A stretch of 64,000 bases of DNA from Metabacillus sp. B2-18 (GCF_021117275.1 NZ_CP088245.1:4342001-4406000), one strand, 5' to 3'; counted from the stretch's first letter, positions 9,361 to 19,019 are shown. Notes: generated by a model not told the origin, from the letters alone. Made by a program: numbers and translations.

Positions 9361-10539
9361 CTACATTTTTCTTGGTTTCCCTCTTGTAATTTGCTTCTTT
9401 GCTTGTTCCTCATTGACTTGCATAAGAACAGCTCCTATCAATCTAAATGCAGATTGAGTATTCGGAAATATACGGATAACTTGTTCTCTTCTTCGAACCT
9501 CTTGATTGAGGCGTTCCAATGAATTAGTACTTCTTATAAATTGTTGAAACCTAACTGGTTCATTTAAGTATTGAACGGCATCTTCGAAGCCATCCTCTAA
9601 TGTTTGAATGGCTTTCTCGATCTTAGGATTTTCTCCAAAACGTTCAATAAATTCATCTTTAAATTGTCGTGCATCTTCAACACTGACAGCCTCAAAGATT
9701 CTCTTTAACCCTAGTTTTTCTTCTTCAATCCCTTTCTTTGGCATCACATTAAAGATGTTTCGCTTTAGATGGACTGTACAGCGTTGCCAAACAGTTCCAA
9801 CAAACACCTCTTTTAGAGCCTTCTTTAGGCCAGCGTGTGCATCGGTTATGAATAGTTTAGGGGATTGAACACCTCGTGATTGAAGGTGTAGAAGAAATGC
9901 CTTCCATGCATCATAACTTTCCACATGATCTACTCTTATACCTAGTACTTCTCGTTGGTTATCTCCCGTTATGGCAGTCGCGATATAAACAGCTTTAGGC
10001 ACAACACGATTATGTTCACGAACTTTGATATACATGGCGTCCGCGAAGATATAAGGATAATAGATTGTATTTAACGGGCGATTTGCCCATGCCTGTACGA
10101 TTGGATCTAGCTTTTCTGTGAGGGAAGATACAAACGATTTTGAAACACTTTCTCCACAAAGCTGCTGAACAACATTCTTTACTTTTCGAGTAGAAACTCC
10201 ATTTACAACCATTTCAAGCATAGAAAGGACAAACGCCTGGTCACACCGTGCATATTTTTCAAAGACGGATGGTGAAAAGTCTCCTTTACGTGTACGAGGA
10301 ACTTTTAAACTTACTCTACCAATACTTAGAATAAGGTCACGATCATAGTAGCCATTTCGAGAATCAAAACGTTCAGAAGAACGTTCATAAGCTCCAACCT
10401 GTAAGTGGTCATCTCGTTCTTTCTCCATCACAGAATTTAACACAAGGACGATTGAAGCTTTGATGACAGCATCAATATCAGAATTCATTACAGATTCTTT
10501 TAAATTGTCAAGATTTAGGTTAAACTGAAATTGAGTCAA
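9361..10539 (-). CDS. IS256-family (Mutator-type) transposase
   Basis: DDE transposase that moves the surrounding IS. With a TTG start at 10539, preceded by GGAGG with 8 nt spacing, it has 392 residues, the family norm. The frame is open to 10623 but that would reach nearly into the inverted repeat. Catalytic elements are Asp in YIFADAMYIKV, Asp in FITDAHAGLKKAL, the family motif QRCTVHLKRN, and Glu in RSTNSLERLNQEVRRREQ. The frame is intact, so the element may be active. Confidence 0.95.
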   Translation of the reverse strand: MTQFQFNLNLDNLKESVMNSDIDAVIKASIVLVLNSVMEKERDDHLQVGAYERSSERFDSRNGYYDRDLILSIGRVSLKVPRTRKGDFSPSVFEKYARCDQAFVLSMLEMVVNGVSTRKVKNVVQQLCGESVSKSFVSSLTEKLDPIVQAWANRPLNTIYYPYIFADAMYIKVREHNRVVPKAVYIATAITGDNQREVLGIRVDHVESYDAWKAFLLHLQSRGVQSPKLFITDAHAGLKKALKEVFVGTVWQRCTVHLKRNIFNVMPKKGIEEEKLGLKRIFEAVSVEDARQFKDEFIERFGENPKIEKAIQTLEDGFEDAVQYLNEPVRFQQFIRSTNSLERLNQEVRRREQVIRIFPNTQSAFRLIGAVLMQVNEEQAKKQITRGKPRKM

Positions 10540-10639
10540 AATTAATTCCTCCACAAGGTTTTTCGTCGCTGATAACCATTGTGACCAAAAGGAATTAATT
10601 TGACTCTTTTTGTTTTTACACAATTATACGGACTTAATC

Positions 10640-11405
10640 CTCATAGCTCTGGCGTTTGTCCCAATACCCCCTGTATCGGGACAGAAATCCACTCATAGCT
10701 CTGGCGTTTGTCCATATACCCTCCGAATCGGGACAGAAATCCACTCATAGCTCTGGCGTTTATCCCAATCCCCCCTGTATCGGGACAGAAATCCACTCAT
10801 TGCACTAGCGTTTGTCCCAATACCTCCTGAATCGGGACAGAAATCCACTCATTGCACTAGCGTTTGTCCCGATACCCTCCAAATCGGGACAGAAATCCAC
10901 TCATAGCACTAGCGTTTGTCCCAATACCCCCTGTATCGGGACAGAAATCCACTCATAGCTCTGGCGTTTGTCCCGATACCCTCCAAATCGGGACAGAAAT
11001 CCACTCATAGCACTAGCGTTTGTCCCAATACCCCCTGTATCGGGACAGAAATCCACTCATAGCTCTGGCGTTTGTCCATATACCCTCCGAATCGGGACAG
11101 AAATCCACTCATAGCACTAGCGTTTGTCCCAATACCTCCTGAATCGGGACAGAAATCCACTCATAGCACTAGCGTTTGTCCCAATACCTCCTGAATCGGG
11201 ACAGAAATCCACACATAGCTCTGGCGTTTGTCCCAATACCTCCTGAATCGGGACAGAAATTCACTCATAGCACTAGCGTTTGTCCCAATACCTCCTGAAT
11301 CGGGACAGAAATCCACTCATAGCTCTGGCGTTTGTCCCAATACCCCCTGTATCGGGACAGAAATCCACTCGTAGCACTAGCGTTTGTCCCGATACCGCCA
11401 GAATC
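10640..11405. repeat. 52-bp tandem repeat array B, right part (about 15 units)
   Basis: Fourteen exact-period CGGGACAG copies lie between 10677 and about 11353, with a degenerate final copy near 11405. Units differ at fixed positions: TAGCTCTGGCG, TAGCACTAGCG or TTGCACTAGCG in the middle, and (C/T)CC(T/A)(G/A)(T/A)ATCGGG at the end. Identical variants recur at several distances, suggesting duplication of multi-unit blocks. With the left part the array originally had about 20 units. Confidence 0.95.
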
Positions 11406-11452
11406 GGAATAAAAAATTAATCATTCAACAAGAATAAACATCTCCAAAAGAC

Positions 11453-11487
11453 AAAAAAGTGTCGCCATCTTCAAGTGGCGACACTTA
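11453..11487 (-). terminator. Terminator of the mtlR-mtlF-mtlD operon
   Basis: Perfect ten-pair stem AAGTGTCGCC / GGCGACACTT followed on the minus strand by a T run. Confidence 0.92.
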
Positions 11488-11503
11488 CTTTTTCAAAATA
11501 CGA

Positions 11504-12640
11504 TTAAAATTTCTCCGCTACCTTCTCAACCAATGGGTGATCCATAGCTAAGCCTGCAATTTCACTAAATGCAGCTGCTGCACCTTTTTCTTCTATTTTT
11601 TGTTTCAGCTCTAAAGATTCCTGATCTTCTTCTGATACGAATTGTAATGCCGCTGCCATAATCTTTACAAGGTTCTCTGGCACTTCATTGAATTCATTTA
11701 AGAATTCTAATGCTGGTGCCACAAGTCGGTCTTTCGGTCCAAGCTTACGAATTGGTGCTCTTCCAACACGCTGAACATCATCGACAATATATGGGTTGGC
11801 AAAGCGACCGATGATTTTCTCAATGTACGTTTGATGCTGATCTGCGTCAAAACCGTATTTTGACACTAGCACCTTACCTGTTTCACCAAGTGTTCCTAAT
11901 ACATCTTTTTTCATATTGTCGTTCGCAATTGTTTCAGCAATGGTGTTAAGACCTGCCAAGTTACCTAAATAAGCAGTTGCAGCATGCCCTGTGTTCACCG
12001 TAAACAGTTTACGTTCAATATATGCTGAAAGGTTTTCAACGAAAAGTGCTTCCTCAATTTTCGGCTGTACACCCTTGATTTGTGTAGAATCAATCACCCA
12101 TTCATGGAATGGCTCAACAAGGACATCTAAAAGACGTTCGTTGTTTTGATTTGGTACGATACGATCTACTGCAGAGTTCGGGAAGCCGATATGTTCTTCC
12201 ACCCATGCTTGTTCTTCTTCATTCAGCTTTTCTAACACATGCTTTTTAAGCTCACTGCTTCCACCAACCATGTTTTCACAAGCAATGATGTTAAGTGCTA
12301 CCCCACCGATTTCCTTACGTTTTTTCAAGCCTTCTGCAATTAAAGCGGCCACAAATTTTAAGATATGTGGACCAACTGCAGTTGTTACGATATCAGCTGT
12401 TGATATTGATTCCACAGCTGCATCTGGAGATTGCTGACTGTTAATGCCTGAAACTCCTTCAACAACAGTTTCCTGTTTTTCTTCGTTTGCTAGCATCACA
12501 CGATATGATTTCTCCTTATTTAATTCATCGATCAATGCTTCATTTACATCCACAAATTTAACAGAATAGCCAGATTGATGAAGAAGTAGGCCGATAAAGC
12601 CGCGTCCGATATTACCGGCACCAAAGTGAATCGCCTTCAA
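11504..12640 (-). CDS. mtlD: Mannitol-1-phosphate 5-dehydrogenase
   Basis: Cytoplasmic NAD-dependent enzyme oxidising mannitol 1-phosphate to fructose 6-phosphate, the last step of mannitol PTS catabolism. It has 378 residues. The N-terminal nucleotide-binding motif is HFGAGNIGRGFIG. The family block NTGHAATAYLGNLAG contains residues around the catalytic site, and the C-terminal helical domain is complete. It starts two bases after the mtlF stop, so it is the last gene of the operon. Confidence 0.96.
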   Translation of the reverse strand: MKAIHFGAGNIGRGFIGLLLHQSGYSVKFVDVNEALIDELNKEKSYRVMLANEEKQETVVEGVSGINSQQSPDAAVESISTADIVTTAVGPHILKFVAALIAEGLKKRKEIGGVALNIIACENMVGGSSELKKHVLEKLNEEEQAWVEEHIGFPNSAVDRIVPNQNNERLLDVLVEPFHEWVIDSTQIKGVQPKIEEALFVENLSAYIERKLFTVNTGHAATAYLGNLAGLNTIAETIANDNMKKDVLGTLGETGKVLVSKYGFDADQHQTYIEKIIGRFANPYIVDDVQRVGRAPIRKLGPKDRLVAPALEFLNEFNEVPENLVKIMAAALQFVSEEDQESLELKQKIEEKGAAAAFSEIAGLAMDHPLVEKVAEKF

Positions 12641-12641
12641 G

Positions 12642-13073
12642 TTAGTTCACCTCGCTAAGAAGTTGAATGATTTCCTCTTTCGTTTGTGCTTGAACAAGTT
12701 TTTCAACATTTTCTTCCTCAGAAAGAACAATGGCAATTTTAGAAAGAATGTCTAAGTGCTCGTCGCCTTTACCTGCGATTCCGATTAGAAGTTTTACTGT
12801 GTTACCATTGCCGAAGTCAACCCCACCAGGTACTTGAATAACAGATAAACCTGAGTTAAGAACAGCTGATTTTGCTTCTTCTGTTCCGTGTGGAATGGCA
12901 ACAAAGTTACCCATGAACGTTGAAGATAATTCTTCTCTTTGTAACATGGCTTCGATATAAGCAGGCTCTACATACCCTTTGTCTACTAAGATCTGACCTG
13001 TTGCTTTAATTGCCTCTGTTTTATCGCTATATTGTTGATTTAATATGATATTTTCTTGGTTTAAAATACTCAT
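12642..13073 (-). CDS. mtlF: PTS mannitol transporter subunit IIA
   Basis: Soluble EIIA of the mannitol phosphotransferase system. It accepts phosphate from HPr on the histidine in the segment GNFVAIPHGTEEAK and passes it to the IIB domain of MtlA. It has 143 residues, as for stand-alone MtlF. Its ATG overlaps the mtlR stop (TAATG), indicating translational coupling, and mtlD follows immediately. Confidence 0.95.
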   Translation of the reverse strand: MSILNQENIILNQQYSDKTEAIKATGQILVDKGYVEPAYIEAMLQREELSSTFMGNFVAIPHGTEEAKSAVLNSGLSVIQVPGGVDFGNGNTVKLLIGIAGKGDEHLDILSKIAIVLSEEENVEKLVQAQTKEEIIQLLSEVN

Positions 13074-15190
13074 TAATGAACACTCCTTAGGTTTTGAACA
13101 AAGTTTGTAAAATATTTTTGACTAATATATTGAATAAGACTACTTTTCGCAGCCGTTTCAAACATGGTAATACTTTCTTGTGATTCAATAATGCTTGCAC
13201 TGATAAAGCTCATAATCTCCAAATCCTCAGCATCTGCATGTTCAGGCGCAATGAGTAAAAGAATTCTTGAAACCTCGAGCATTTCATTGTCCATCGCCCG
13301 TAACATGACCGGGAGATGGAGGTTAAGAACATGAAAGCCTGGTCGGACAACTGTCTCGCTTCTGGCATGAAATAAAGCTAGGTTTGTTTCAGGTATCGCT
13401 AGCCCACCAACATGTTCTCGCAGTAGCAAAGCTTCCACAATATCGTTCTCATTATGAACGAACCCTTTTTCTTTTAACCTCTCACTAACAGGTACCAGGA
13501 TTGACCTTAGATGTTCTGTATTTTTCATTTCAAAAACTTCTAATTCCTCTAAAAGTTTTAGTAAAATGTGTGACTTTCTCGTAAACTGTTGATACTGATC
13601 AAAGGTTAATGTTAGCTCTTCCTCGTCTTTCAATTCCTCATAAAAACTTGGACTTGTTGCTATTTCTAAACCTTTCTCTTCAATATAATCTTTTATTTTA
13701 TTTAATTCATCTGTTGTTAGTATTGGGCTAACAAGCAAATAATCACTTGAAATGTCTTCTATAGGAATGGTAGAAAGAATCAGATCATACTCACTAACAT
13801 TAATATCTCTCAATTCAAATGCAGATATGTTCTTAAGCTCCGCAATATGCGGAAATTGATTGTTAATCTGTGTGGCAAGCATCTTTGATGTTCCTATACC
13901 ACTTGAGCAAATAATTAATGCCTTTAATTTTTTCACGGTTTTTCGTTTATTTAGGGCTGCCCCAAAGTGCAAAACTAAATATCCAATCTCTTCATCAGGC
14001 ACCTTTTCAAACGGAAGACTTACACTTACAGCTTTTTGAACAACGCGAAAAAGCTCTTGATAGTCTCGCTTAATTTCTTGAAGAAGTGGATTAGTAATTT
14101 TCATCCCCTGTTTTAGCCGATAAATTGCGGGCTGAAGATGGGCTAGCAAGCCTTGAAATAGAGACTGATCATGCTTTAACCCCTTGCCTGTAAGCTTTTC
14201 AACCTGCTCAATCAATCTTTGCACAAGATAGGCAATCTCGACATTTTCATTCTGGATATCCATCTTACCTTCAAATCGAAGCTTTGCCCCCCTTAGATGC
14301 ATCGTAATATACCCTTTTTCATCTTCAGGGATATCAATATTAAAGGTTTCTTCAAGCTTCATCGCAATTTCATTCGCAAAAGCAAACTCACGGGATTCCT
14401 TCAGTTGATCGAGATATTCGCGTTTTATCGTAATGTTTTCACCACGTTGAATTCGTTCAATCGCAAGTGCAAGGTGTACAACTAATCCAACATAGGAGCT
14501 ATCGGCTAATGGATATGGCAAGCGTGAATTAATCGTATTAATTAGATTTTCTATTATTATAAGTTTTTCTTTTTGAACGAGACCTAGCAGTCGCTCTGAA
14601 ATGGAATCAATTTTATTCGTAGATTTTCTTTCAATATTTTCTCGAACCATTCGTAAAAAGTCAGGAACATCAAACCGGTTAGAAATCAAGCTAGTGATTG
14701 CCTTACGCTTTGCTTCTTCCGCTCCGGTTATCTCTATTCCATAACCTCTTCTTCGAATTAAGTTCAATCCATATTCCTGCACAAATGGCTCTAATTTATC
14801 AAGATCATGACTGATTGTTGCCGTTGTCACTCCAAGATCGTTCGCCAATGATTGAAGTTTTATTGGCTCCTGATGATCTAATAATGTACAAAGTGCAACC
14901 ATCATTCGCTCGTCAGGTGTGTATTCCTTATAATCCTGCTTTTGAATTGAAACTCTTAATTCATGAAGACAACTTTCATCTCCAGTAATTTTAATTCCAA
15001 TTCCAGCTCGCTTTACCAACTGGAGTTTGAAGTCTTGTAACACAGACTCAATATTATTCAGATCTCTATGTATTGTTCTTTCACTTACATCAATTATGTC
15101 AGCAAGCTCCTTAATCGTCACTTCCTGATTTGCTTCTTCAATTAAATATTGAAGAATAAGGCGCTCCCTAGCGGAAACAATCATTCTCAT
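13073..15190 (-). CDS. mtlR: Mannitol operon activator MtlR (PRD-containing, BglG/DeoR-like)
   Basis: Transcription activator of mannitol genes controlled by PTS phosphorylation. Order of parts: an HTH at residues about 5-60 (VTIKELADIIDVSERTIHRD), a second HTH (QSLANDLGVTTATISHDLD), two PRD modules with conserved histidines (VGLVVHLALAIER, GYITMHLRG, HLQPAIYRL, GYLVLHFGAAL), an EIIB-like domain with cysteine in LIICSSGIGTSKM, and a C-terminal EIIA-like domain with histidine in LREHVGG. About 705 residues. A TTG lies directly before the chosen ATG and another ATG two codons later; the ribosome binding site is weak, so the start is uncertain by a few codons. Confidence 0.92.
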   Translation of the reverse strand: MRMIVSARERLILQYLIEEANQEVTIKELADIIDVSERTIHRDLNNIESVLQDFKLQLVKRAGIGIKITGDESCLHELRVSIQKQDYKEYTPDERMMVALCTLLDHQEPIKLQSLANDLGVTTATISHDLDKLEPFVQEYGLNLIRRRGYGIEITGAEEAKRKAITSLISNRFDVPDFLRMVRENIERKSTNKIDSISERLLGLVQKEKLIIIENLINTINSRLPYPLADSSYVGLVVHLALAIERIQRGENITIKREYLDQLKESREFAFANEIAMKLEETFNIDIPEDEKGYITMHLRGAKLRFEGKMDIQNENVEIAYLVQRLIEQVEKLTGKGLKHDQSLFQGLLAHLQPAIYRLKQGMKITNPLLQEIKRDYQELFRVVQKAVSVSLPFEKVPDEEIGYLVLHFGAALNKRKTVKKLKALIICSSGIGTSKMLATQINNQFPHIAELKNISAFELRDINVSEYDLILSTIPIEDISSDYLLVSPILTTDELNKIKDYIEEKGLEIATSPSFYEELKDEEELTLTFDQYQQFTRKSHILLKLLEELEVFEMKNTEHLRSILVPVSERLKEKGFVHNENDIVEALLLREHVGGLAIPETNLALFHARSETVVRPGFHVLNLHLPVMLRAMDNEMLEVSRILLLIAPEHADAEDLEIMSFISASIIESQESITMFETAAKSSLIQYISQKYFTNFVQNLRSVH

Positions 15191-15376
15191 CAACTCGTTT
15201 CAACATGAGTTATTGACATAGTTTAATTATAAATGTAGCTAGTATGTAGTTTCAAAAGATAGAAAAAGCAATTTTTTCAGGTATGATGATGACATTATTT
15301 AATTAGTGAATAAATGCTTGTTTTATATGTACCTTGCCCAACTTCATATTCCTGCATACTGCTTCAAAAATGCTGC

Positions 15377-15432
15377 TTATCTGCGGTTTATGAATGTTTA
15401 TCTTCGATTATCAAAATTGATCTTCGATTAGA
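15377..15432. repeat. Cluster of 21-bp phased motif (TTATCTTCGATT type), locus 1
   Basis: Three copies (TTATCTGCGGTT, TTATCTTCGATT, GATCTTCGATT) at 21-22 bp spacing, in the 330-bp gap between mtlA and mtlR. The rest of this gap shows only the mtlA terminator. Confidence 0.8.
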
Positions 15433-15484
15433 CAATTCCCGATAACTTCCGCGCCGCCCCCCCAACATTTCACACCTAAAAGTA

Positions 15485-15518
15485 TAAAAAGGATGCGCTA
15501 CCCAAAGTAATCGCATCC
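15485..15518 (-). terminator. Terminator of mtlA
   Basis: Stem GGATGCG / CGCATCC followed on the minus strand by TTTTTAT. It separates mtlA from mtlR, so mtlR-F-D need read-through or their own promoter. Confidence 0.85.
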
Positions 15519-15525
15519 TCCCTAA

Positions 15526-16965
15526 TTATTTTAACTTTTCAACAATCTCATCATATTTCGGACTGTTTAAGAAATTATCAACTGATACGTGATAAGCAGT
15601 TGGCAACTTCGCTTTTGCACGATCTGTTAAGTCTTTGTGAGAAATAACGATGTCTGCATCAGCTGGGATGTTATTGATAGATGTGTTCGTTACGTCAACA
15701 CCTTCAATGTCTGCTTTTTTTACTTTATTTCTTAAAATTGAGGCACCCATCGCACTTGAACCCATTCCTGCGTCACATGCGAAGATGACTTTTTTCACAT
15801 TGCCAAAATCAAACTCTTCAGTTGAAGTTGCTTCAGTTGTTACTTCAGCACCTGTTAAGTTACCACTTACAGAGCTCTTTTTACCTTTCATTGCTTCCAT
15901 TTTTTCAGTAGCTGCTGTTAAGTCTTCATCTTTTTGCTTACTTGTTTTCAAGATAAGTGATGCAACTAAGAAAGATACTGCTGCTGCTACAATTACACCA
16001 AGAAGAACTCCTACGTAGCCACCTTTTGGCGTCATTGCAAGTAATGCAATAATACTACCTGGAGATGGACTTGCTACTAGACCTGCGTTGAAAACTGTGA
16101 ATGTGAATACACCACTAATTCCACCAGCGATTGCTGCAAGAAGTAACATAGGCTTCATTAAGATATACGGGAAGTAAATCTCATGAATACCACCAAGGAA
16201 GTGAATAATCACTGCACCAGGAGCTGTTTGTTTCGCTGAACCTCTGCCAAAGAACATATAAGCTAAAAGAATACCTAAACCAGGACCAGGGTTTGATTCA
16301 AGTAAGAATAAAACAGATTTACCAGCACTTGCTGCTTGCTCAATACCAATCGGACTTAAAATACCGTGGTTAATTGCATTGTTAAGGAATAAAACTTTTG
16401 CCGGCTCAATGAAAATACTTGCTAATGGAAGTAAGCCTGCATCAAAAATACCTTGAACCGCACCTGCTAATACTTTGTTTAACCCTTCAACAACTGGACC
16501 AATACCTAGTAAGGCAATAATCGTTAAAATGGCACCTAAAATTCCAGCTGTAAAGTTGTTTACTAACATTTCAAAGCCTTGACGAACTCGATCTTTAAAT
16601 AGTCCATCAACCTTTTTGATTAAATATCCACCAAGTGGACCCATAACCATTGCACCTAAAAACATCGGGATATCCGCACCAACGATAACCCCCATTGTAG
16701 CTGTCGCACCAACGACACCACCACGTACGTCATAGATCATCTTACCACCAGTGTAACCAATTAATAGTGGAAGAAGATATGTGATCATTGGACCAACTAA
16801 AGCCCCTAATGTTTCATTTGGTACCCAACCTGTAGGAATGAATAAAGCTGTAATAATACCCCATGCAATAAATGCACCTATATTTGGCATAATCATGCCA
16901 CTTAAATAACTACCAAAACGTTGAACTTTAACACGAAAATCGCCCTTGTTTTGAGTCGTTTCCAT
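15526..16965 (-). CDS. mtlA: PTS mannitol transporter subunit IICB
   Basis: Membrane permease that imports and phosphorylates mannitol. The N-terminal IIC part (residues about 15-340) has multiple helices and the signature GGIHEIYFPYILM; the GGIHEIYF glutamate is part of the substrate site. The C-terminal IIB domain carries the phospho-cysteine in VIFACDAGMGSSAMGAS. At 479 residues it lacks IIA, which is supplied by mtlF. AGAGGTGACAAT precedes the ATG. It is the first gene of the mannitol cluster and has its own terminator. Confidence 0.96.
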   Translation of the reverse strand: METTQNKGDFRVKVQRFGSYLSGMIMPNIGAFIAWGIITALFIPTGWVPNETLGALVGPMITYLLPLLIGYTGGKMIYDVRGGVVGATATMGVIVGADIPMFLGAMVMGPLGGYLIKKVDGLFKDRVRQGFEMLVNNFTAGILGAILTIIALLGIGPVVEGLNKVLAGAVQGIFDAGLLPLASIFIEPAKVLFLNNAINHGILSPIGIEQAASAGKSVLFLLESNPGPGLGILLAYMFFGRGSAKQTAPGAVIIHFLGGIHEIYFPYILMKPMLLLAAIAGGISGVFTFTVFNAGLVASPSPGSIIALLAMTPKGGYVGVLLGVIVAAAVSFLVASLILKTSKQKDEDLTAATEKMEAMKGKKSSVSGNLTGAEVTTEATSTEEFDFGNVKKVIFACDAGMGSSAMGASILRNKVKKADIEGVDVTNTSINNIPADADIVISHKDLTDRAKAKLPTAYHVSVDNFLNSPKYDEIVEKLK

Positions 16966-17010
16966 TATATTGTCACCTCTTTGTAATATGTGTACTTTCT
17001 TGTTTTAATA

Positions 17011-17092
17011 ATAAAGCGATTACAACAACAAAACAATTTAAACTAAACTATATTTTGTCTGACACAATGTTGACAGAATTAATTTTGGAAAG
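17011..17092 (-). promoter_or_regulatory. mtlA control region: candidate cre site and MtlR-like operator
   Basis: The minus strand of 17011-17025 reads TTGTAATCGCTTTAT, one mismatch from the CcpA cre consensus WTGNAANCGNWNNCW. Further upstream TGTCAACATTGTGTCA resembles the symmetric MtlR operator described in B. subtilis, next to a possible -10 TATAGT. Both are pattern matches only. Confidence 0.45.
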
Positions 17093-17239
17093 AGTTGTTA
17101 TTGGTTTGTCAATAGCTAATATTGTCGAAAACACTTTATTCTATTAACTTTTTTAAAATTTTCTTCATTTAAAAAGGAATGAACCTGATGGGAATTTATC
17201 AGATCCACTCCTTTGAAAACGCATTCATTTTCATGTGAA

Positions 17240-17821
17240 TTACTTTAAAGAATTAGCCATTTCAACCATCACATCAGCTCCTAATGGTTCCTGACCTTTT
17301 AACATATGATGATATAGTCCATACACAGCTCCATTTTCCAAACACTCTATGCCTTCTCCAATATCCAATTCAGCATATTTTCCCATTCTTTTATTAGCAA
17401 GCTCCATTTCTTCCACTTGTAACTGCTCATACTCTAATAAGTCCTGTTCTTTCTGAGAAGCAATATAATATAATTCCTCATTTGTTTCTTCGTTGATAAA
17501 ATGTAACTCTACCCGATGATGTTCCTGATTACCACCAAATTTCGTGATAAGTAAGGTGCCTTCTTCTTTACTTGGTGTAAATGGAAGTTCTTTTAGCTCA
17601 GGAATATCTAGGTTTGCTCTGTTCATTGTTTCCTCAACCGTCAACTCTTCGATCCTCTCAAAGCCTGTTGGGGCACTTCCACCAGTATTGCCGCTAGTAA
17701 GATATACTGCACCCCCAATAACTAAGAAAGAAAAAATAATAACAAACACATCTAATTTTCTGCTTTTTCTAGTTCTCTTCATGATCCTTAGGTTATTATT
17801 TACGTTTACTTCCACACTCAA
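17240..17821 (-). CDS. Membrane-anchored protein of unknown function
   Basis: I do not recognise the family. The product is about 193 residues: a basic N-terminus (MKRTRKSRKLD), one membrane helix (VFVIIFSFLVIGGAVYL, about residues 26-42), then an acidic outer or cytoplasmic domain of roughly 140 residues rich in Glu. A single-pass anchored sensor or DUF4367-like domain is possible but not shown. AGGAGG precedes the start; the first ATG (17824) is only 2 nt from it, so the adjacent TTG (17821) or a GTG at 17815 may be used. Confidence 0.7.
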   Translation of the reverse strand: MSVEVNVNNNLRIMKRTRKSRKLDVFVIIFSFLVIGGAVYLTSGNTGGSAPTGFERIEELTVEETMNRANLDIPELKELPFTPSKEEGTLLITKFGGNQEHHRVELHFINEETNEELYYIASQKEQDLLEYEQLQVEEMELANKRMGKYAELDIGEGIECLENGAVYGLYHHMLKGQEPLGADVMVEMANSLK

Positions 17822-18000
17822 CATTCCTCCTAAAAATTTTCAAATAAATTTTTCTACCCTCCTTTCGCCCTAGTATATTATATGAAAATACCTATATATC
17901 CAATCATTTACATTGTTAACAAAATCTTCATCTCTTTTTGAACTTTCTTGTTTTTATGAAACAATCCCTCTCTTTCTTGCGTTATATCATTTTTGTAAGC

Positions 18001-18037
18001 CAAAAAAGCCCAGAGTCTACGTTTGACTCTGGGCTTT
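18001..18037 (-). terminator. Terminator of the HD-GYP gene
   Basis: Perfect stem AAAGCCCAGAGTC / GACTCTGGGCTTT followed by T residues on the minus strand. Confidence 0.92.
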
Positions 18038-18041
18038 TCCA

Positions 18042-19019
18042 CTAATTAATAACTTTTGATATTAAAACCGAAGGATTTTCTGCAAGATTCAATTCTTTTC
18101 CACTTTCTAAAAAGCGAATAACTGGTCGTTGTAAATGAGTTTTTATTCCTATCACAATCGCCTGCTCACCTGTATAGAGCTCCACTTTTGTACCTGGTAG
18201 ATAAGAAGGAACACTGTTCACAAATGCCTGAACTACTTTGTGAGAATATTCATCATCACTTTTTGTCATAATCAATTCTAACGCTTCATGTGGAGGCAGT
18301 TTTTGATTTGAAAGCATACGATCATACAAGTTTGCTATCCCACAAATTTGCGGAAATTCTAATACTTCTTTGTCCTTAAGTCCCCTAGGATAGCCTTTTC
18401 CATTTAATAGCTCATGATGTTGAAAAGCAACATGAGCAGATAGTAAACTAATTTCGCGACTTTCCTTAATCACCTCAAAGCCTTTTGCAGGATGTTCTGC
18501 TTCTTGATCTGTTACAGCCTTTCCGATATCATGCAGCAACGCCCCTATGGCAAGATCTCTTAACTGAACAGGAGAATAACTCATTTGCTTTGATATTTGT
18601 AAACATAACAATGCTACGTTTACAGAGTGAGCATATTTCTCCAATCCTTCTGAAATAGAGGTTGTTGGAATTAAAATGATCGTTTTAAGAGCATTTACTT
18701 CATGGATAAGAGTCATGGCAGCTTTTTGAATAGCTACAACATTTAATCTTTTTCCTTTTTTCACATCTTCAAATGCTTCTTGCACAACAGCAATTATATC
18801 CATCCAAGTTGGCATGTCCAGCATTTCATCCAATGTAATTCCAAATGACTCAGCATCTTCTACCACAAGAGTTGTTACTCCAATTTCTTTAATACGTTCC
18901 AAATAGTTAGGATGAATTGTACGTCCTGCTGCTAAAAGGATCCGTCTCATCCGATCATAAACAGGCATTGCCAATTGCATGGCCTGTGGGTTGTAATCCT
19001 CTATATCAATAAATCTCAT
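18042..19019 (-). CDS. HD-GYP domain protein, probable c-di-GMP phosphodiesterase
   Basis: The C-terminal half is an HD-GYP hydrolase domain, a family that degrades cyclic di-GMP. It has the metal-binding pair in LLHDIGK, a conserved HVAFQHHE, and the signature HHELLNGKGYPRGL. The N-terminal 120 residues (RFIDIEDYNPQAM onward) resemble the region before HD-GYP in Bacillus proteins and bind no obvious ligand. The start at 19019 is chosen because AAGGAGG lies 5 nt before it; the frame is open to 19067. The messenger leader is a c-di-GMP-I riboswitch with a terminator, so the presumed substrate controls the enzyme's own expression. Confidence 0.92.
   Translation of the reverse strand: MRFIDIEDYNPQAMQLAMPVYDRMRRILLAAGRTIHPNYLERIKEIGVTTLVVEDAESFGITLDEMLDMPTWMDIIAVVQEAFEDVKKGKRLNVVAIQKAAMTLIHEVNALKTIILIPTTSISEGLEKYAHSVNVALLCLQISKQMSYSPVQLRDLAIGALLHDIGKAVTDQEAEHPAKGFEVIKESREISLLSAHVAFQHHELLNGKGYPRGLKDKEVLEFPQICGIANLYDRMLSNQKLPPHEALELIMTKSDDEYSHKVVQAFVNSVPSYLPGTKVELYTGEQAIVIGIKTHLQRPVIRFLESGKELNLAENPSVLISKVIN

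Larger units (their letters stand above)
9128..10639 (-). mobile_element. IS256-family insertion sequence (1512 bp)
   Basis: The ends are imperfect inverted repeats: the right end read inward is GATTAAGTCCGTATAATTGT and the left end is AGTCAAGTCCATATTCTTGT, both continuing into GTAAAA. The direct repeat CTCATAGC flanks it at 9120-9127 and 10640-10647, an 8-bp target duplication typical of IS256. It holds a single Mutator-type transposase on the minus strand. It is longer than the usual 1.3 kb because of a roughly 120-bp palindromic segment between the left end and the transposase stop. Confidence 0.95.

Noticed and set aside
10540..10623. Extended N-terminus of the IS256 transposase
   Set aside because: It would add 28 residues beyond the family length and lacks a ribosome binding site, while the TTG at 10539 has one.
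8877..11405. CRISPR array
   Set aside because: The period is 52 bp but the whole unit is conserved, including what would be the spacer. There are no unique spacers and no cas genes.
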